Shown here: positions 40,388 to 49,323 of the stretch, one piece after another
Layout: every line of letters begins with the position of its first letter
Position numbering within the stretch: position 1 is the first letter of the stretch
NCBI GenBank assembly: GCA_905221605.1
Contig: CAJNDS010001247.1
Location: 659,495-709,051, forward strand
Length of the DNA stretch: 49,557 nucleotides
Direction of reading: 5' to 3'
DNA from: Symbiodinium natans
Lineage: Eukaryota > Sar > Dinophyceae > Suessiales > Symbiodiniaceae
Notes under the pieces: model-generated
What the model was told of the DNA's origin: nothing
Databases searched by the model: none
What the model saw: the letters and a program-made list of their open reading frames with translations, nothing else
Translations under genes and position numbers: made by a program

Positions 40388-40399
40388 GGGCTCATAACC
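40388..40399 (-). promoter_or_regulatory. Primer-binding site, initiator tRNA-Met anticodon stem-loop type
   Basis: The 12 bases directly inside the 5' LTR read GGGCTCATAACC on the plus strand. This equals the anticodon stem-loop of eukaryotic initiator tRNA-Met (CAT anticodon within it; the same bases occur in yeast initiator tRNA). Ordinary copia elements pair with the tRNA 3' end, giving a site that starts TGG; this one instead fits a primer cleaved near nucleotide 39-40, as known for Drosophila copia and yeast Ty5. The match ends exactly at the LTR boundary. Confidence 0.8.
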
Positions 40400-40629
40400 T
40401 TCGGGGGGCAACCGAAGGGGGACGAGAAACCAAACAGTCAACCCCAACAGAAACCCTTGATTCCCCTGGAACAACCAACAACAAAACCCAAAGAACAACC
40501 AAACACACCTTTTCTGTAGGGCGCATTGCCCAGGGTCTTGAGCCTTGAGCCAAACATGATTTCCGGGTTTGTTAACCCTTTCAACTCCCAACACTAACTC
40601 TTTTCTACAATACCAGCAGCAGCTCCGCA
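40400..40629 (-). repeat. 5' LTR of the copia element
   Basis: A 230-bp direct repeat matching 30702-30931 with no difference I could find. On the element strand it begins TGCGGAGC and ends CCCCCCGAA, so it has the usual TG start but not a CA end. It abuts the TAGGG target duplication at 40630-40634. It should hold the promoter; no TATA-like box is obvious. On the element strand at 40544-40554 it contains TTTGGCTCAAG, the last 11 bases of the dinoflagellate spliced leader, followed by a second GCTCAAG. Confidence 0.95.
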
Positions 40630-40634
40630 TAGGG
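40630..40634. repeat. Target-site duplication, right (TAGGG)
   Basis: Partner of the TAGGG at 30697-30701, directly outside the right LTR, followed by a TTTAGGG array that runs to about 40790. Confidence 0.7.
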
Positions 40635-40814
40635 TTTAGGGTTTAGGGTTAAGGGTTAAGGGTTAAGGGTTTAGGGTTTAGGGTTTAGGGTTTAGGGTTT
40701 AGGGTTTAGGGTTTAGGGTTTAGGGTTTAGGGTTTAGGGTTTAGGGTTTAGGGTTTAGGGTTTAGGGTTTAGGGTTTAGGGTTTAGGGCTCAAACCCTGT
40801 GAAACCCGAACCCT

Positions 40815-40897
40815 CCCCTGGCCTCCAATGAGCCCGCATTGAATGCCAGGTCGGCGGGCACAGTATTTGCCTCTGCGTGCACACAGAACTTTGGGAG
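40815..40897 (-). CDS. Candidate exon, unidentified
   Basis: Minus-strand frame LPKF then CVHAEANTVPADLAFNAGSL and EARGG. TTTAGGG on both sides. The plus strand is also open, so strand is uncertain. Confidence 0.35.
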
Positions 40898-41052
40898 GAT
40901 CCAAAAAAGAGACCCTTAAGGGTTTAGGGTTTAGGGGTTAGGGTTTGGGGTTTAGGGCTTAGGGTTTAGGGCTTCGGGTGTAGGGTTTAGGTTTTCGGGC
41001 TTAGGGTTGAGGGCCCTAAAACCCTAAACCCTTAAACCTTGTTTGTGCAGGG

Positions 41053-41165
41053 CCTTGGTAGCCCAGTAACCATCTCATAATAAGGGCACCCTTTGGGGGG
41101 ATAGTTACTTTATAAGGGAACCTTGAACCAAAAAGAGGGAAAAGGGTACCACTGGGCTACCAAGG
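41053..41165. mobile_element. MITE-like element, family 1, best copy
   Basis: 113 bp with perfect 15-bp terminal inverted repeats: CCTTGGTAGCCCAGT at the left, ACTGGGCTACCAAGG at the right. Core: AAGGGCACCCTTTGGGG, TATAAGGGAACCTTGAACC, AAAAAGAGGGAAAAGGGTACC. Confidence 0.8.
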
Positions 41166-41228
41166 GCCGTAAACCCTAAACCCTAAACCCTAAACTCTAA
41201 ACCCTAAACCCTAAACCCTAAAGGCCTA

Positions 41229-41285
41229 AGACTCGAAAGCTTGAAAGAAACTGAGCCACATGTCGCAGAGCAGGCTCTCCGCATT
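41229..41285 (-). CDS. Candidate exon, unidentified
   Basis: Minus-strand frame NAESLLCDMWLSFFQAFES ends at a TAG. Amphipathic helix-like. Confidence 0.3.
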
Positions 41286-42132
41286 TGGGGCTTGGGCGTT
41301 ATGGAGTCTAGGGTCTAGGGTCTAGGGTCTAGGGTTTAGGGTTTAGGGATTGGGGATTAGGGCTTAGAGTCTCGGGTCGAGGGTTTCGAGTTCACAGAAA
41401 AGCCTAAGGCTACCCACTAAACCCTGAGACCCCAAACCCTAAACCCTCAAACCGCACTAGAATTCAAGCAATATAGAAGCATCCGAGACCCGAGATGGTA
41501 ACCCCAGACCCTAACCCTAAACCATTCCTAAACCCTAAACCCGAAACCCTAAACCCTAAACCCCCCTCCCAACGTGCAAGATAAGCATTCCCACCCCCCT
41601 GGGCCTGCGCTAGGAGCTGCCCGAAGTGCGCACTCCTGGTGCTTTAGGGTTTGGGGTTTAGGGTTAGGGTTTAGGGTCGGGGTTTAGGGTTTAGGGCTTA
41701 TGGCTCAGGGCTTAGGGCTTAGGGCTTGGGGTTTAGGGTTTAGGGTTTAGGGTTTAGGGTTTAGGGTTTAGGGTTTAGGGTTTAGGGTTTAGGGTTTAGG
41801 GTTTAGGGTTTAGGGTTTAGGGTTTAGGGTTTAGGGTTTAGGGTTTAGGGTTTAGGGTGCTCTTTCTCGCTCGCTCTCTTGGGGGCGGGAAGGGAGGAGG
41901 CGGCTTAGGGTTTGGGGTTAGGTCTTGGGTTTCCTTTTTTCTTTAGTTTGTTGTATCTTTATGTGGGGTTGGGTTTGGGGTTTATTAGTTCCTGCACAGA
42001 GTCCTTAACTTTTCCGCAAGCTAGGCCGGCAAAGCGAAACCCAAAACACGAAGCAGACCTCAAACTCAACAATCCCTAAACCCTAAACCTCAACCCCCAA
42101 ACCCTAAACCCGAAAAACCCTGAATGGCACAC

Positions 42133-42199
42133 CAAGGCTCAATGCATTGGTCAGCCGCTCGTCCATGGACGCCACCCACGGCATCGTTGACTCCTTCGA
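42133..42199 (-). CDS. Candidate exon, unidentified
   Basis: Minus strand: GTCGAAG|G acceptor, frame with STMPWVASMDERLTNALSLG, donor CCTTG|GTGTGC. It is downstream of the phosphodiesterase-like island and could belong to the same gene; I could not align it to that family. Confidence 0.35.
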
Positions 42200-42660
42200 C
42201 GACCCTCACACCCCCCAAACCGCGTAGCCCTAAAACCCTGAACCCTAAACCCTAAACCCTAAACCCTGAACCCTAAACCCTAAACACTAAACCCTAAACC
42301 CTAAACCCTAAACCCTAGGAACCCTTTAAAACCCTAGAGGCGCCCTATGGTCCTGACCAAAAACACAAGCAAGACGCACCTAGCTCCGTTCCCTAAACCC
42401 TGAAACCTCTGGGGTTTAGGGTTTAGGGTTTCGGGTTCAGTTTGGGGTTTAGGGTTTAGGGTTTAGGGTTTAGGGTTTAGGGTTTAGGGTTTAGGGTTTA
42501 GGATTTCGAGTTTAGGGTTTAGGGTTTAGGGTTTCGGGTTTAGGGTTTCGGGTTCAGTTTGGGGTCCGCCGACCCTGGCGGCGCGTTGGATGGGTTTGCG
42601 GAGGCTTCCTTTTCCCTCCTTACACCCTGAACCCGAAACCCTAAACCCTAAACCCTAAAC

Positions 42661-42836
42661 CTTAATCAAACGTGACTCATATCTCAGCTCAGCCGTGTTG
42701 TTGAGCGTGTTCACGATTAGAAAGGCCTCTGCTTGAAGCTCTGGAAAGCCATCATGTCCCATTCCGGCAATTAGCACATCCGGTGTCTTCATGTCACTAA
42801 GGTAGTCCACACCCTTATCGGGTTTCTTGGACACTC
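42661..42836 (-). CDS. Candidate exon with cyclic-nucleotide phosphodiesterase (PDEase_I) signature
   Basis: One minus-strand frame is open for over 50 codons. It contains DVLIAGMGHDGFPELQAEAF and, four residues on, TLNNTAELRYES. This lines up with the metal-binding HD region of class I phosphodiesterases (family pattern: aliphatic-x-x-H-D-x-x-H-P-x-x-N-N-x-F-x-I-N, then E-L-A-x-x-Y-N-D). The H-D pair, the spacing to the aliphatic-N-T segment and the E-L-x-Y-x-x part agree; the second H-P is replaced by F-P, so it may be divergent. The exon could end at AAG|GT where the GT belongs to the adjacent GTTTAGGG repeat. The rest of the catalytic domain was not found. Confidence 0.5.
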
Positions 42837-43274
42837 TCAGACATGTTTAGGGCTTGTCCAAAGGTTGCAAGATCCCGGGCGAAGTCGTCATGGTCTAAGT
42901 TACGGAGCCCTAAACCCTAAACCCTAAACCCCTGAGCCCTGATAGTTTGCGGGTGTAGGGTTGTAACACCTCGTGCTTTGGCCCTCCCTGCCAAGCCCCT
43001 TTGGTTCGTTCGAGGGGGGCGAGTAAGGGACCCACATTCCCTTATTCCCTAAACCCTAAACCCTAAAACCCGAAGCCCTAAGGGGATGATGAAGGCCCAT
43101 TTGGGATGATGAAGCTCTTGTTAGGGGAATATGGGGCCCTTACAAACCCCCCCCCCCACCCTGTTGGTTCCTTATGAGGTTTTGGCAATAGAGTCCCAAA
43201 AACAAACACTACATAGCTCGAATAAGTTAACCCTAAACCCTAAACCCTAAAACCCCCCAACAGATCATCTTCAC

Positions 43275-43327
43275 TGCTCCTCGCCCAAGCTCTGCGAAAA
43301 GCGCGCAGCATTCCACCAAGCACCGGC
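43275..43327 (-). CDS. Candidate 53-nt exon with good splice sites
   Basis: Minus strand: CTTACTCCTAG|G acceptor, frame AGAWWNAARFSQSLGEE, donor GCA|GTGAAG. It lies directly upstream, in gene orientation, of the phosphodiesterase-like island. Confidence 0.4.
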
Positions 43328-43900
43328 CTAGGAGTAAGTCAGGTCCCAAGGTTGAGGGTTGAGAGTTGAGGGTTGAGGGTTGAGGGTTTAGGGTTTAGGG
43401 TTTAGGGTTTAGGGTCTACAGCCCAAAAGCCCTACACCCGAACCCTAAACCTTGGGGGCTCCATGATAAACCCTAAACCCCGAACGCGATCATCGCCCCA
43501 AAACCCTGAGAGCTCCTTCTTCCCTCCCATCCCGACACAGACACGCTGCACCGGTTTAGGGTTTAGGGTTTAGGGTTCAGGGTTTAGAAATAAGGTTTAG
43601 GGTTAAGGGCTTAGGGTTCTTAAGCCCTCAACCCCAAGACCCCAAATCCCTGATCTAAAGCTCCCAAAACCTTAGATCCCCAAACCCTAAACCCTAAACC
43701 TTAAGCCCGAAACCCTAAACCCGAATTCCCCCCCAACTCCCAAACTCTAAGCCCCCTCTAAACTCAGCTCCCCTTCTTTCCAGCCTGAGGTTTAAGGTTC
43801 AGGGTTTAGGGCTTGGGGTTTAGGGTTTAGGGCTTAGAGTTTAGGGTTCAGGGTTTAGGGTTTAGGGTTTAGGGTTTAGGGTTTAGGGTTTAGGGTTTAG

Positions 43901-43998
43901 GACCCCAAGCGCGCCCAAGAGGCCACGCACAAGGCCGCCGCGAAGGCCGCGGTGCGCACGCGCGGGCACTGGTCGCTCTCCAGGAGGCCCGCAGCCTC
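43901..43998 (-). CDS. Candidate exon, HEAT/ARM-like helices
   Basis: Minus-strand frame EAAGLL then ESDQCPRVRTAAFAAALCVA and SWARLGS. The helix-turn-helix pattern resembles HEAT/ARM repeats. The plus strand is open too. Confidence 0.3.
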
Positions 43999-45386
43999 CG
44001 GTTCTTTGTTGCTAGTAGTTTAGGGTTTAGGGTTTAGGGTTTAGGGTTTAGGGTTTAGGGTTTAGGGTTTAGGGTTTAGAGGGTTTAGGGTTTAGGGTTT
44101 AGGGTTTAGGGTTTAGGGTTTAGGGTTTAGGGTTTAGGGTTTAGGGTTTAGGGTTTAGGGTTTAGGGTTGAGGCTTTAGGGTGTAGGGCTTAGGGTGTAG
44201 GATTTAGGGTTTAGGGTTTAGGGAGCTATTTATTACAAGTCCCTACCATTCTTTGTCATTATTACTACGGCCAGAATTATTGTTATCCTCATTGTTGTTA
44301 CTACTAGGTTTCAGTAGTGCTACTATATGTACTGTACGCATGATGCATCTACACCATTGTGATCACAAGGCTTGTACATAACATTCTGTAAACAACATCT
44401 ACATTCTCAAAAATGCCTCGCTGCGACGCGAGCTTTAAAAACAAAAAACAAAACTTCCCAGCCGAATATCAGACCCTTGGCCCTGTTGTCAGAGGTTTAG
44501 GGTTTTAAAACCTACTAACTTTAAGGATCCGCAAATCTCACTCTCAAATACGACCATCACTCTTTCTACAGACAGTCGGAACCCTGATACTCAACAGCTG
44601 AGGCGCTTCATGCGCCTTCCCCACTCAGCAGAAACAAGCTGGAACTGTAAGCCCTGAACCGTAAACCCTGAAACCTCAGAGCCTGAACCCCAGACCCTAA
44701 AACCCCAAAACCCCTAAAAACCCAAACCCCTAAGCCCTAAGCCCTAAGCCCTAAACCCTAAACCCTAAACCCTAAACCCTAAACCCTAAACCCTAAACCC
44801 TAATACCCCAAACCCTGAACCCAGGTTTAGGGCTTAGGGCCCAAAACCCCAAGCCCACACGACCTAACCGTTTCAAGGCTCCAGATCCCTGAAAAGGGAA
44901 CCGAGGGCCCTGACGTGGGGTTTAGGGTTTAGGGTTTGGGCTTTAGGGTTTAGGGTTTAGGGTTTAGGGTTTAGGGTTGAGGGTTTAGGGTTTAGGGTTC
45001 AGGGTCTCCTTCTACAGGTCCTTTTTAGGGATGGACCACGGGGAAGCTGACCCTTAAAAGGGAAGGCCTGGCTAAACAGGGGACCCCACCCCCATGGTCC
45101 TGTTGTGGAGATAGGTTTCTTGAACAACTACCGCAAGTAGGAACTCTAAACCCTAAACCCTAAACCCTAAGGATCATAGGTGTAAAAGGACTCCCGAAAA
45201 GCGAATGCCTGAACCCTCAAAAGCATCCCTGTGAGGTAAGCCTGAGGGAGATCCACAATGTATACTGGCCCCCAAGAGTAGCCTGTAGGGTTCAGGGTTG
45301 AGGATTTAGGGTTTAGGGTTTAGGGTTTAGGGTTTAGGGTTTAGGGTTTAGGGTTTAGGGTTTAGGGTTTAGAATTTAGGGACTAA

Positions 45387-45475
45387 ATGCCCTTCTTTGG
45401 TTCAGAGGGGCTTCGTAGAAGGGAACCTAAACCCCAAAAAAGGTGACTACGGGCCTCTGGGTCCTAGTAGCCCTA
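45387..45475. repeat. Dispersed repeat, MITE-like family 2
   Basis: Core GCCCTTCTTTGGTTCAGAGG, AAGGGAACCTAAACC, CAAAAAAGG, end CTCTGGGTCCTAGTAG. Partial right ends recur at about 45508-45525 and 45575-45600. Confidence 0.6.
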
Positions 45476-45611
45476 AACCCTAAACCCTAAACCCCCAACC
45501 CTAAACCCTATGGGTCCTAGTAGCCCTAGACCCTAAACCCTAACCCTAAACCCTAAACCCTAAACCCTGAGAGAATACGGGCCTACTCTGGGTCCTAGTA
45601 TAGCTTGAACC

Positions 45612-45660
45612 CTGAGATGCGAGCCAGCTCCAGTAGATCTTCGGTGGCGGTTGGCGCCTT
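45612..45660 (-). CDS. Candidate exon, unidentified
   Basis: Minus strand: AATTAAG|G acceptor, then frame KAPTATEDLLELARIS, ending at a TCAGG near CCCTGAG. Short. Confidence 0.3.
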
Positions 45661-46140
45661 CCTTAATTGCGGTGTTTCGGGTTTAGGGCCTTGGGGTTTA
45701 GAGTTGCAGGGGCGTCGTGTTAAGGGCGCCCCTGTAACCACAGAGTCTGGAACTTCACCAAAAAATCCCAAATCCTAAGCCCCCAACCCTTACCTCAAGA
45801 TAGCCCTCAACCCTAAACCCTAAACCCTAAATCCTAAACCCTAAACCCTAAACCCTACACGCTCACCCCCAAACCCTAAACCCCACCCCCGATTCTCCCA
45901 CGAAGATAGAAGGACCGGTGGCTCACTTGCGCCTCAACCCAAACCCCAGAAACCTGAACCCGAAAGCCCTACCCTAAGCCGTGCTGGGGTTTAGGGTCTA
46001 GAGTTTAGGGTATAGGCTTTAGGGTTTAGGGTGAGGGTAAAGAATTTCGGTTTAGGGCAGCAAGCCTTCCGGGTTCGTCGGCGGGGGCTGAAGCTTTAGC
46101 GTTTTCGGGCCTGGGGTTGAGGGTTCCAGGATTTCGGTTT

Positions 46141-46308
46141 CTTGGTAGCCCAGAAACCATGTAACACTAAGGGCACCCTTTGAAAGTTGGTTACCTGAAA
46201 AGGGAACCCTAAACCCTAAACCCTAAACCCTAAACCCTAAACCCTAAACCCTAAACCCTAAACCCTAAACCCTAAACCCTAAACAGGGGTACCACTGGGC
46301 TCCTGAGG
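46141..46308. mobile_element. MITE-like element, family 1, interrupted by a CCCTAAA array
   Basis: Left end CTTGGTAGCCCAGAAACC, right end GGTACCACTGGGCTCCTGAG. Where other copies read GGGAACCTTGAACC this copy has about 78 bp of CCCTAAA repeats (46207-46284), so the array sits inside the element. Confidence 0.7.
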
Positions 46309-46597
46309 TTCCTAGGGTGCTGATGGCACTTATCAAGGGATTCAGACTCGGACCCCTAAGGTTGTGCCCCTAAAGGTTCCCCTTCATATACTCCTAGTAT
46401 GGCCCTTATATTCCCTTAGGGATCCTTAAAGAGGGATCCCAAAACCCAAGGGTACAACCTTGAGGGTCCAAGGTAGAACCCCTAGAATTTAGGGTCTTCT
46501 GGCTTGTTAGGGTCAGGCTGTTAGGCTTTAAGGCTTCAGGGCGTTGAGGAATCCTGGGCTTGCTTTTTAAGACTGTAACGTTTAAGGTCCCTCTTTC

Positions 46598-46607
46598 TTT
46601 TTTTTTT

Positions 46608-46638
<31 letters not shown>

Positions 46639-46642
46639 GGGG
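46598..46642 (+). repeat. Poly(T)-poly(G) junction
   Basis: About 20 T followed by 24-25 G. Matching C-then-A junctions (the complement arrangement) occur at 11117-11152 and 20401-20435. Confidence 0.9.
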
Positions 46643-46771
46643 TGGTCAGAATTGGTGCTGAGGTTTTGGGCGCAATCTGCACCATCCTCGTCATGCTAAT
46701 GACTCAAACCCTAAACCCTAAACCCTAAACCCCAAACCCCAAACCCTAAACCCTAAACCCTAAACCCCTAC

Positions 46772-46850
46772 ATGTTCAACCGTAACAAGACCAAGAAGCT
46801 TGAGCTTCTCTGCATCCACCTGGCCAGACACTGGGGTGCTTCTGTTCTAA
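46772..46850 (+). CDS. Candidate exon inside the large inverted repeat
   Basis: Plus-strand frame from ATG reads MFNRNKTKKLELLCIHLARH, then WGASV; most third positions are C or G. The minus strand also has an open frame after a GGCCAG|G acceptor (VDAEKLKLLGLVTVEHVG), so strand is uncertain. It sits in the loop between the arms at 46331-46587 and 46908-47164. Confidence 0.3.
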
Positions 46851-47544
46851 ACCCTAAACCCTAAACCCTAAACCCTAAACCCTAAACCCTAAACCCTAAA
46901 CCCTAAACCTTAAACGTTACAGTCTTAAAAAGCAAGCCCAGGATTCCTCAACGCCCTGAAGCCTTAAAGCCTAAAAGCCTGACCCTCACAAGCCAGAAGA
47001 CCCTAAATTCTAGGGGTTCTACCTTGGACCCTTATGGTTGTACCCTTGGGTTTTGGGATCCCTTTTTAAGGATCCCTAAGGGAATATAAGGGCCATATTA
47101 GGAGTATATTAAGGGGAACCTTTAGGGGTAGAACCTTAGGGGTCCGAGTCTGAATCCCTTGATTCTGTCGGCTTGAACTTTGAAAGCCGCCCCCCAAGCC
47201 CTAAGAAGCCGAAACCTGGGTCTAGGGTGTTGGATTTAGGGTTTAGGGTTTAGGGTCTAGGGTTTAGGGTTTAGGGTTTAGGGTTCAGGGTTCAGGGATA
47301 GGGTTTTGGGCTTAGGGTTTGGGGTTTTGGGTTTGGGGTTTAGGGTTTAGGTGTAGCCTTCCCAAGGTTGTAGGGTTAAGCAGTTTTGAGTCCTAGGGTT
47401 TCTCAGGGTTGTCCTGCAGCTGGTCACTGCTGCAAGCAACCACCTGCCTCTGAAGACGTGCAACTCACAAAACCCCAAAGCCTGCATAATACAAACCCGA
47501 ACAACTACACCTTTGAAGCACTACATGTACACAGCCACAAACTA

Positions 47545-47652
47545 GATCGGAGAGTAACCTCGGAGGAAAAAAAAAGTGCCCTTTTTGGTTCAAAGGGGCT
47601 TACAAGGGAACCTAAACCCTAAAAAAAGGGAATGAGGGCCCACTCTCCTAGC
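47545..47652. repeat. Dispersed repeat, MITE-like family 2
   Basis: Core AGTGCCCTTTTTGGTTC, AAAGGGGCTTACAAGGGAAC, CTAAACCCTAAAAAAAGGG. The core naturally contains one CCTAAACCCTAAA stretch. Confidence 0.6.
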
Positions 47653-47724
47653 AAATCCTAAACCCTAAACCCTAAACCCTAAACCCCAAACCCAAAACCC
47701 TAAACCTTAAACCCTAAACCCCAC

Positions 47725-47784
47725 CTCGTCATGCTCGACACATGGAAGCCGCTTCTCCATGGATAAGGCTGCGAAGCGCACGAG
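47725..47784 (-). CDS. Candidate exon with good splice sites
   Basis: Minus-strand frame RFAALSMEKRLPCVEHDE ends at GAG|GTGGGG. A CTTCGCAG acceptor inside it would give a 44-nt exon (47725-47768). Confidence 0.4.
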
Positions 47785-47941
47785 CCTTGGGGCTTTTACC
47801 CTAACCCCTAAACTCTAAACCCTAAACCCTAAACCCTAAACCCTGAACCCTGAACCCTACACCCTAAACCCTAAACCCTAAACCCTAGCAGGCACAGAAT
47901 AGTTGGGCTTGTCGGTTTATAAGTTCGGGCCCTAGGCCCCC

Positions 47942-48012
47942 GGTTCTTAGTAGGTAAATCTTTTAAAAGCGTATATACAGGGCCCTCATTCCCTCATTCC
48001 CTACGAAGAACC
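47942..48012. mobile_element. MITE-like element, family 3
   Basis: 71 bp starting GGTTCTTAGTAGG and ending CCTACGAAGAACC, with TCCCTCATTCCCTA near the right end as in 19398-19506. Confidence 0.6.
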
Positions 48013-48132
48013 AGCAGTTGGGTGTAGGGCTTGGGGCTTAGGATTTACAGAGATGGACCGAGAGAGAAAGGCAGGGAGAGAGAGAGAGAGAGCTACAAGT
48101 AGGGTAAGTGCATTTAGTGCTACAACCCCTAG

Positions 48133-48206
48133 ACCAGGCGCACCGTAGCAACCCCGCGTGTGAGACCACCCATGCATTCAAGTGCCCACCGGGCTGCTGC
48201 CATGCA
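48133..48206 (-). CDS. Candidate exon, unidentified
   Basis: Minus-strand frame MAAARWALECMGGLTRGVAT then VRLV to a TAG. TTTAGGG array on the upstream side. Confidence 0.3.
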
Positions 48207-48765
48207 AGGTTTAGGGTTTAGGGTTTAGGGTTTAGGGTTTAGGGTTTAGGGTTTAGGGTTTAGGGTTTAGGGTTTAGGGTTTAGGGTTTAGGGTTTAGGG
48301 TTTAGGGTTTAGGGTTTAGGGTTTAGGGTTTAGGGTTTAGGGCTTAGGGTTCTTAAGCACTTTCTGGGTCCTGGTTGACACCCCAGCTGACATGGAAGGT
48401 GCTATAGTCGAGAGACACACAAAGACACCTTAAGAACATCAGTCCTAAACACAAAAAGCGGAAGACCCACAACCCCAAACCCGGAACGTCTCAATCCGAA
48501 AACCTAGAAGGTCCAATGGGGTTGAGGGTCTGGATTTAGGTAGGAACATGATGTACTCGGTGCTTGAGACTGGAATTAGGTTCAGGCTTTGGGCTAGGGG
48601 GGTTGTCTACATGTCGATACCCCCGCTGTCAGAGCTGGTTCAGGGCTTTGGGGCTTAGGGCCTAACCTCAAGCCCTCAACTCGAAACCCCAAACCCTCAA
48701 CCCTCAACCCTCAACCCTCAACCCTGAACCCTGAACCCTCAACCCTAACCCTAAACCCCCAACCC

Positions 48766-48813
48766 CGTGCCAAGCGGCAGCAAGGTAGCCAACTCCAGGA
48801 GGACGACCTCAAA
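48766..48813 (-). CDS. Candidate exon, unidentified
   Basis: Minus-strand frame FEVVLLELATLLPLG, hydrophobic helix-like. The plus strand is open too. Confidence 0.25.
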
Positions 48814-49224
48814 GGGGTTTGGGGTTCAGGGCTCAGAGCAAAACAACTCCAAAAAAAGTTTAGGGTTTTGGGGCCCTAAACCCTAAAACGTAAACCCTAA
48901 GCCCTAAACCTTAAACCCTAAACCCTAAACCCTAAACCCTAAACCCTAAACCCTAAACCCTAAACCCTAAGCCCTAAACAAACCCTAAACCCTTATACCC
49001 TACAAGTGAGGAACCCTGAACCCTCAATCTGCTCTTGCCAAGTCCTCACCACCCGCTTCTATCCCTCCTAGGTTCCCCCCTTCAATAATGACCTGAACTA
49101 GCCTTAATTACCCCTAGATAGCCTTAGTAACGGGGGGCAACCTAGCGGAGGTAGTATCCCTAAACCCCAAACCCCAAACCCCAAACCCTAAACCCCCCCC
49201 CCCTACAGAGGGGGTAGTAAGGGG

Positions 49225-49323
49225 AACCCATGAAGTCCGAGATGCTGTCAGCTGCGGGGAGATCCTCTGCGACTCCTGCCGGTCGTCAATCAATCGCAGC
49301 ACCGCCGTCATGAAGCCTGACAA
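49225..49323 (-). CDS. Candidate exon, unidentified
   Basis: Minus-strand frame FMTAVLRLIDDRQESQRISP continues QLTASRTSW. CCCTAAA-type left, TTTAGGG right. No family recognised. Confidence 0.35.

Larger units (their letters stand above)
30702..40629 (-). mobile_element. Ty1/copia-type LTR retrotransposon, nearly complete
   Basis: A 9,928-bp element bounded by two 230-bp direct repeats that read as identical, with TAGGG on both outer sides. Transcription runs on the minus strand, so the 5' LTR is the right one. Order of domains is Gag, tandem protease-like domains, DNA-methyltransferase-like domain, integrase, Fe(II)/2OG-oxygenase-like domain, reverse transcriptase, RNase H and a C-terminal extension. 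Integrase before reverse transcriptase is the copia order. The primer-binding site lies directly inside the 5' LTR and a purine tract directly inside the 3' LTR. The reading frame is broken once by an in-frame TGA (36322-36324) and once by a frameshift near 35080-35100. Identical LTRs indicate a young insertion, so the breaks are recent, inherited from a copy mobilised in trans, recoded, or assembly errors. Confidence 0.96.
46331..47164. repeat. Large inverted repeat, 257-bp arms
   Basis: Arm 46331-46587 is the reverse complement of 46908-47164 with few differences. End blocks: ATCAAGGGATTCAGACTCGG against its complement at 47145-47164, and GACTGTAACGTTTAAGG against CCTTAAACGTTACAGTC. The 320-bp loop holds a T20G25 tract, two CCCTAAA arrays and a coding-like island. 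Confidence 0.9.
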
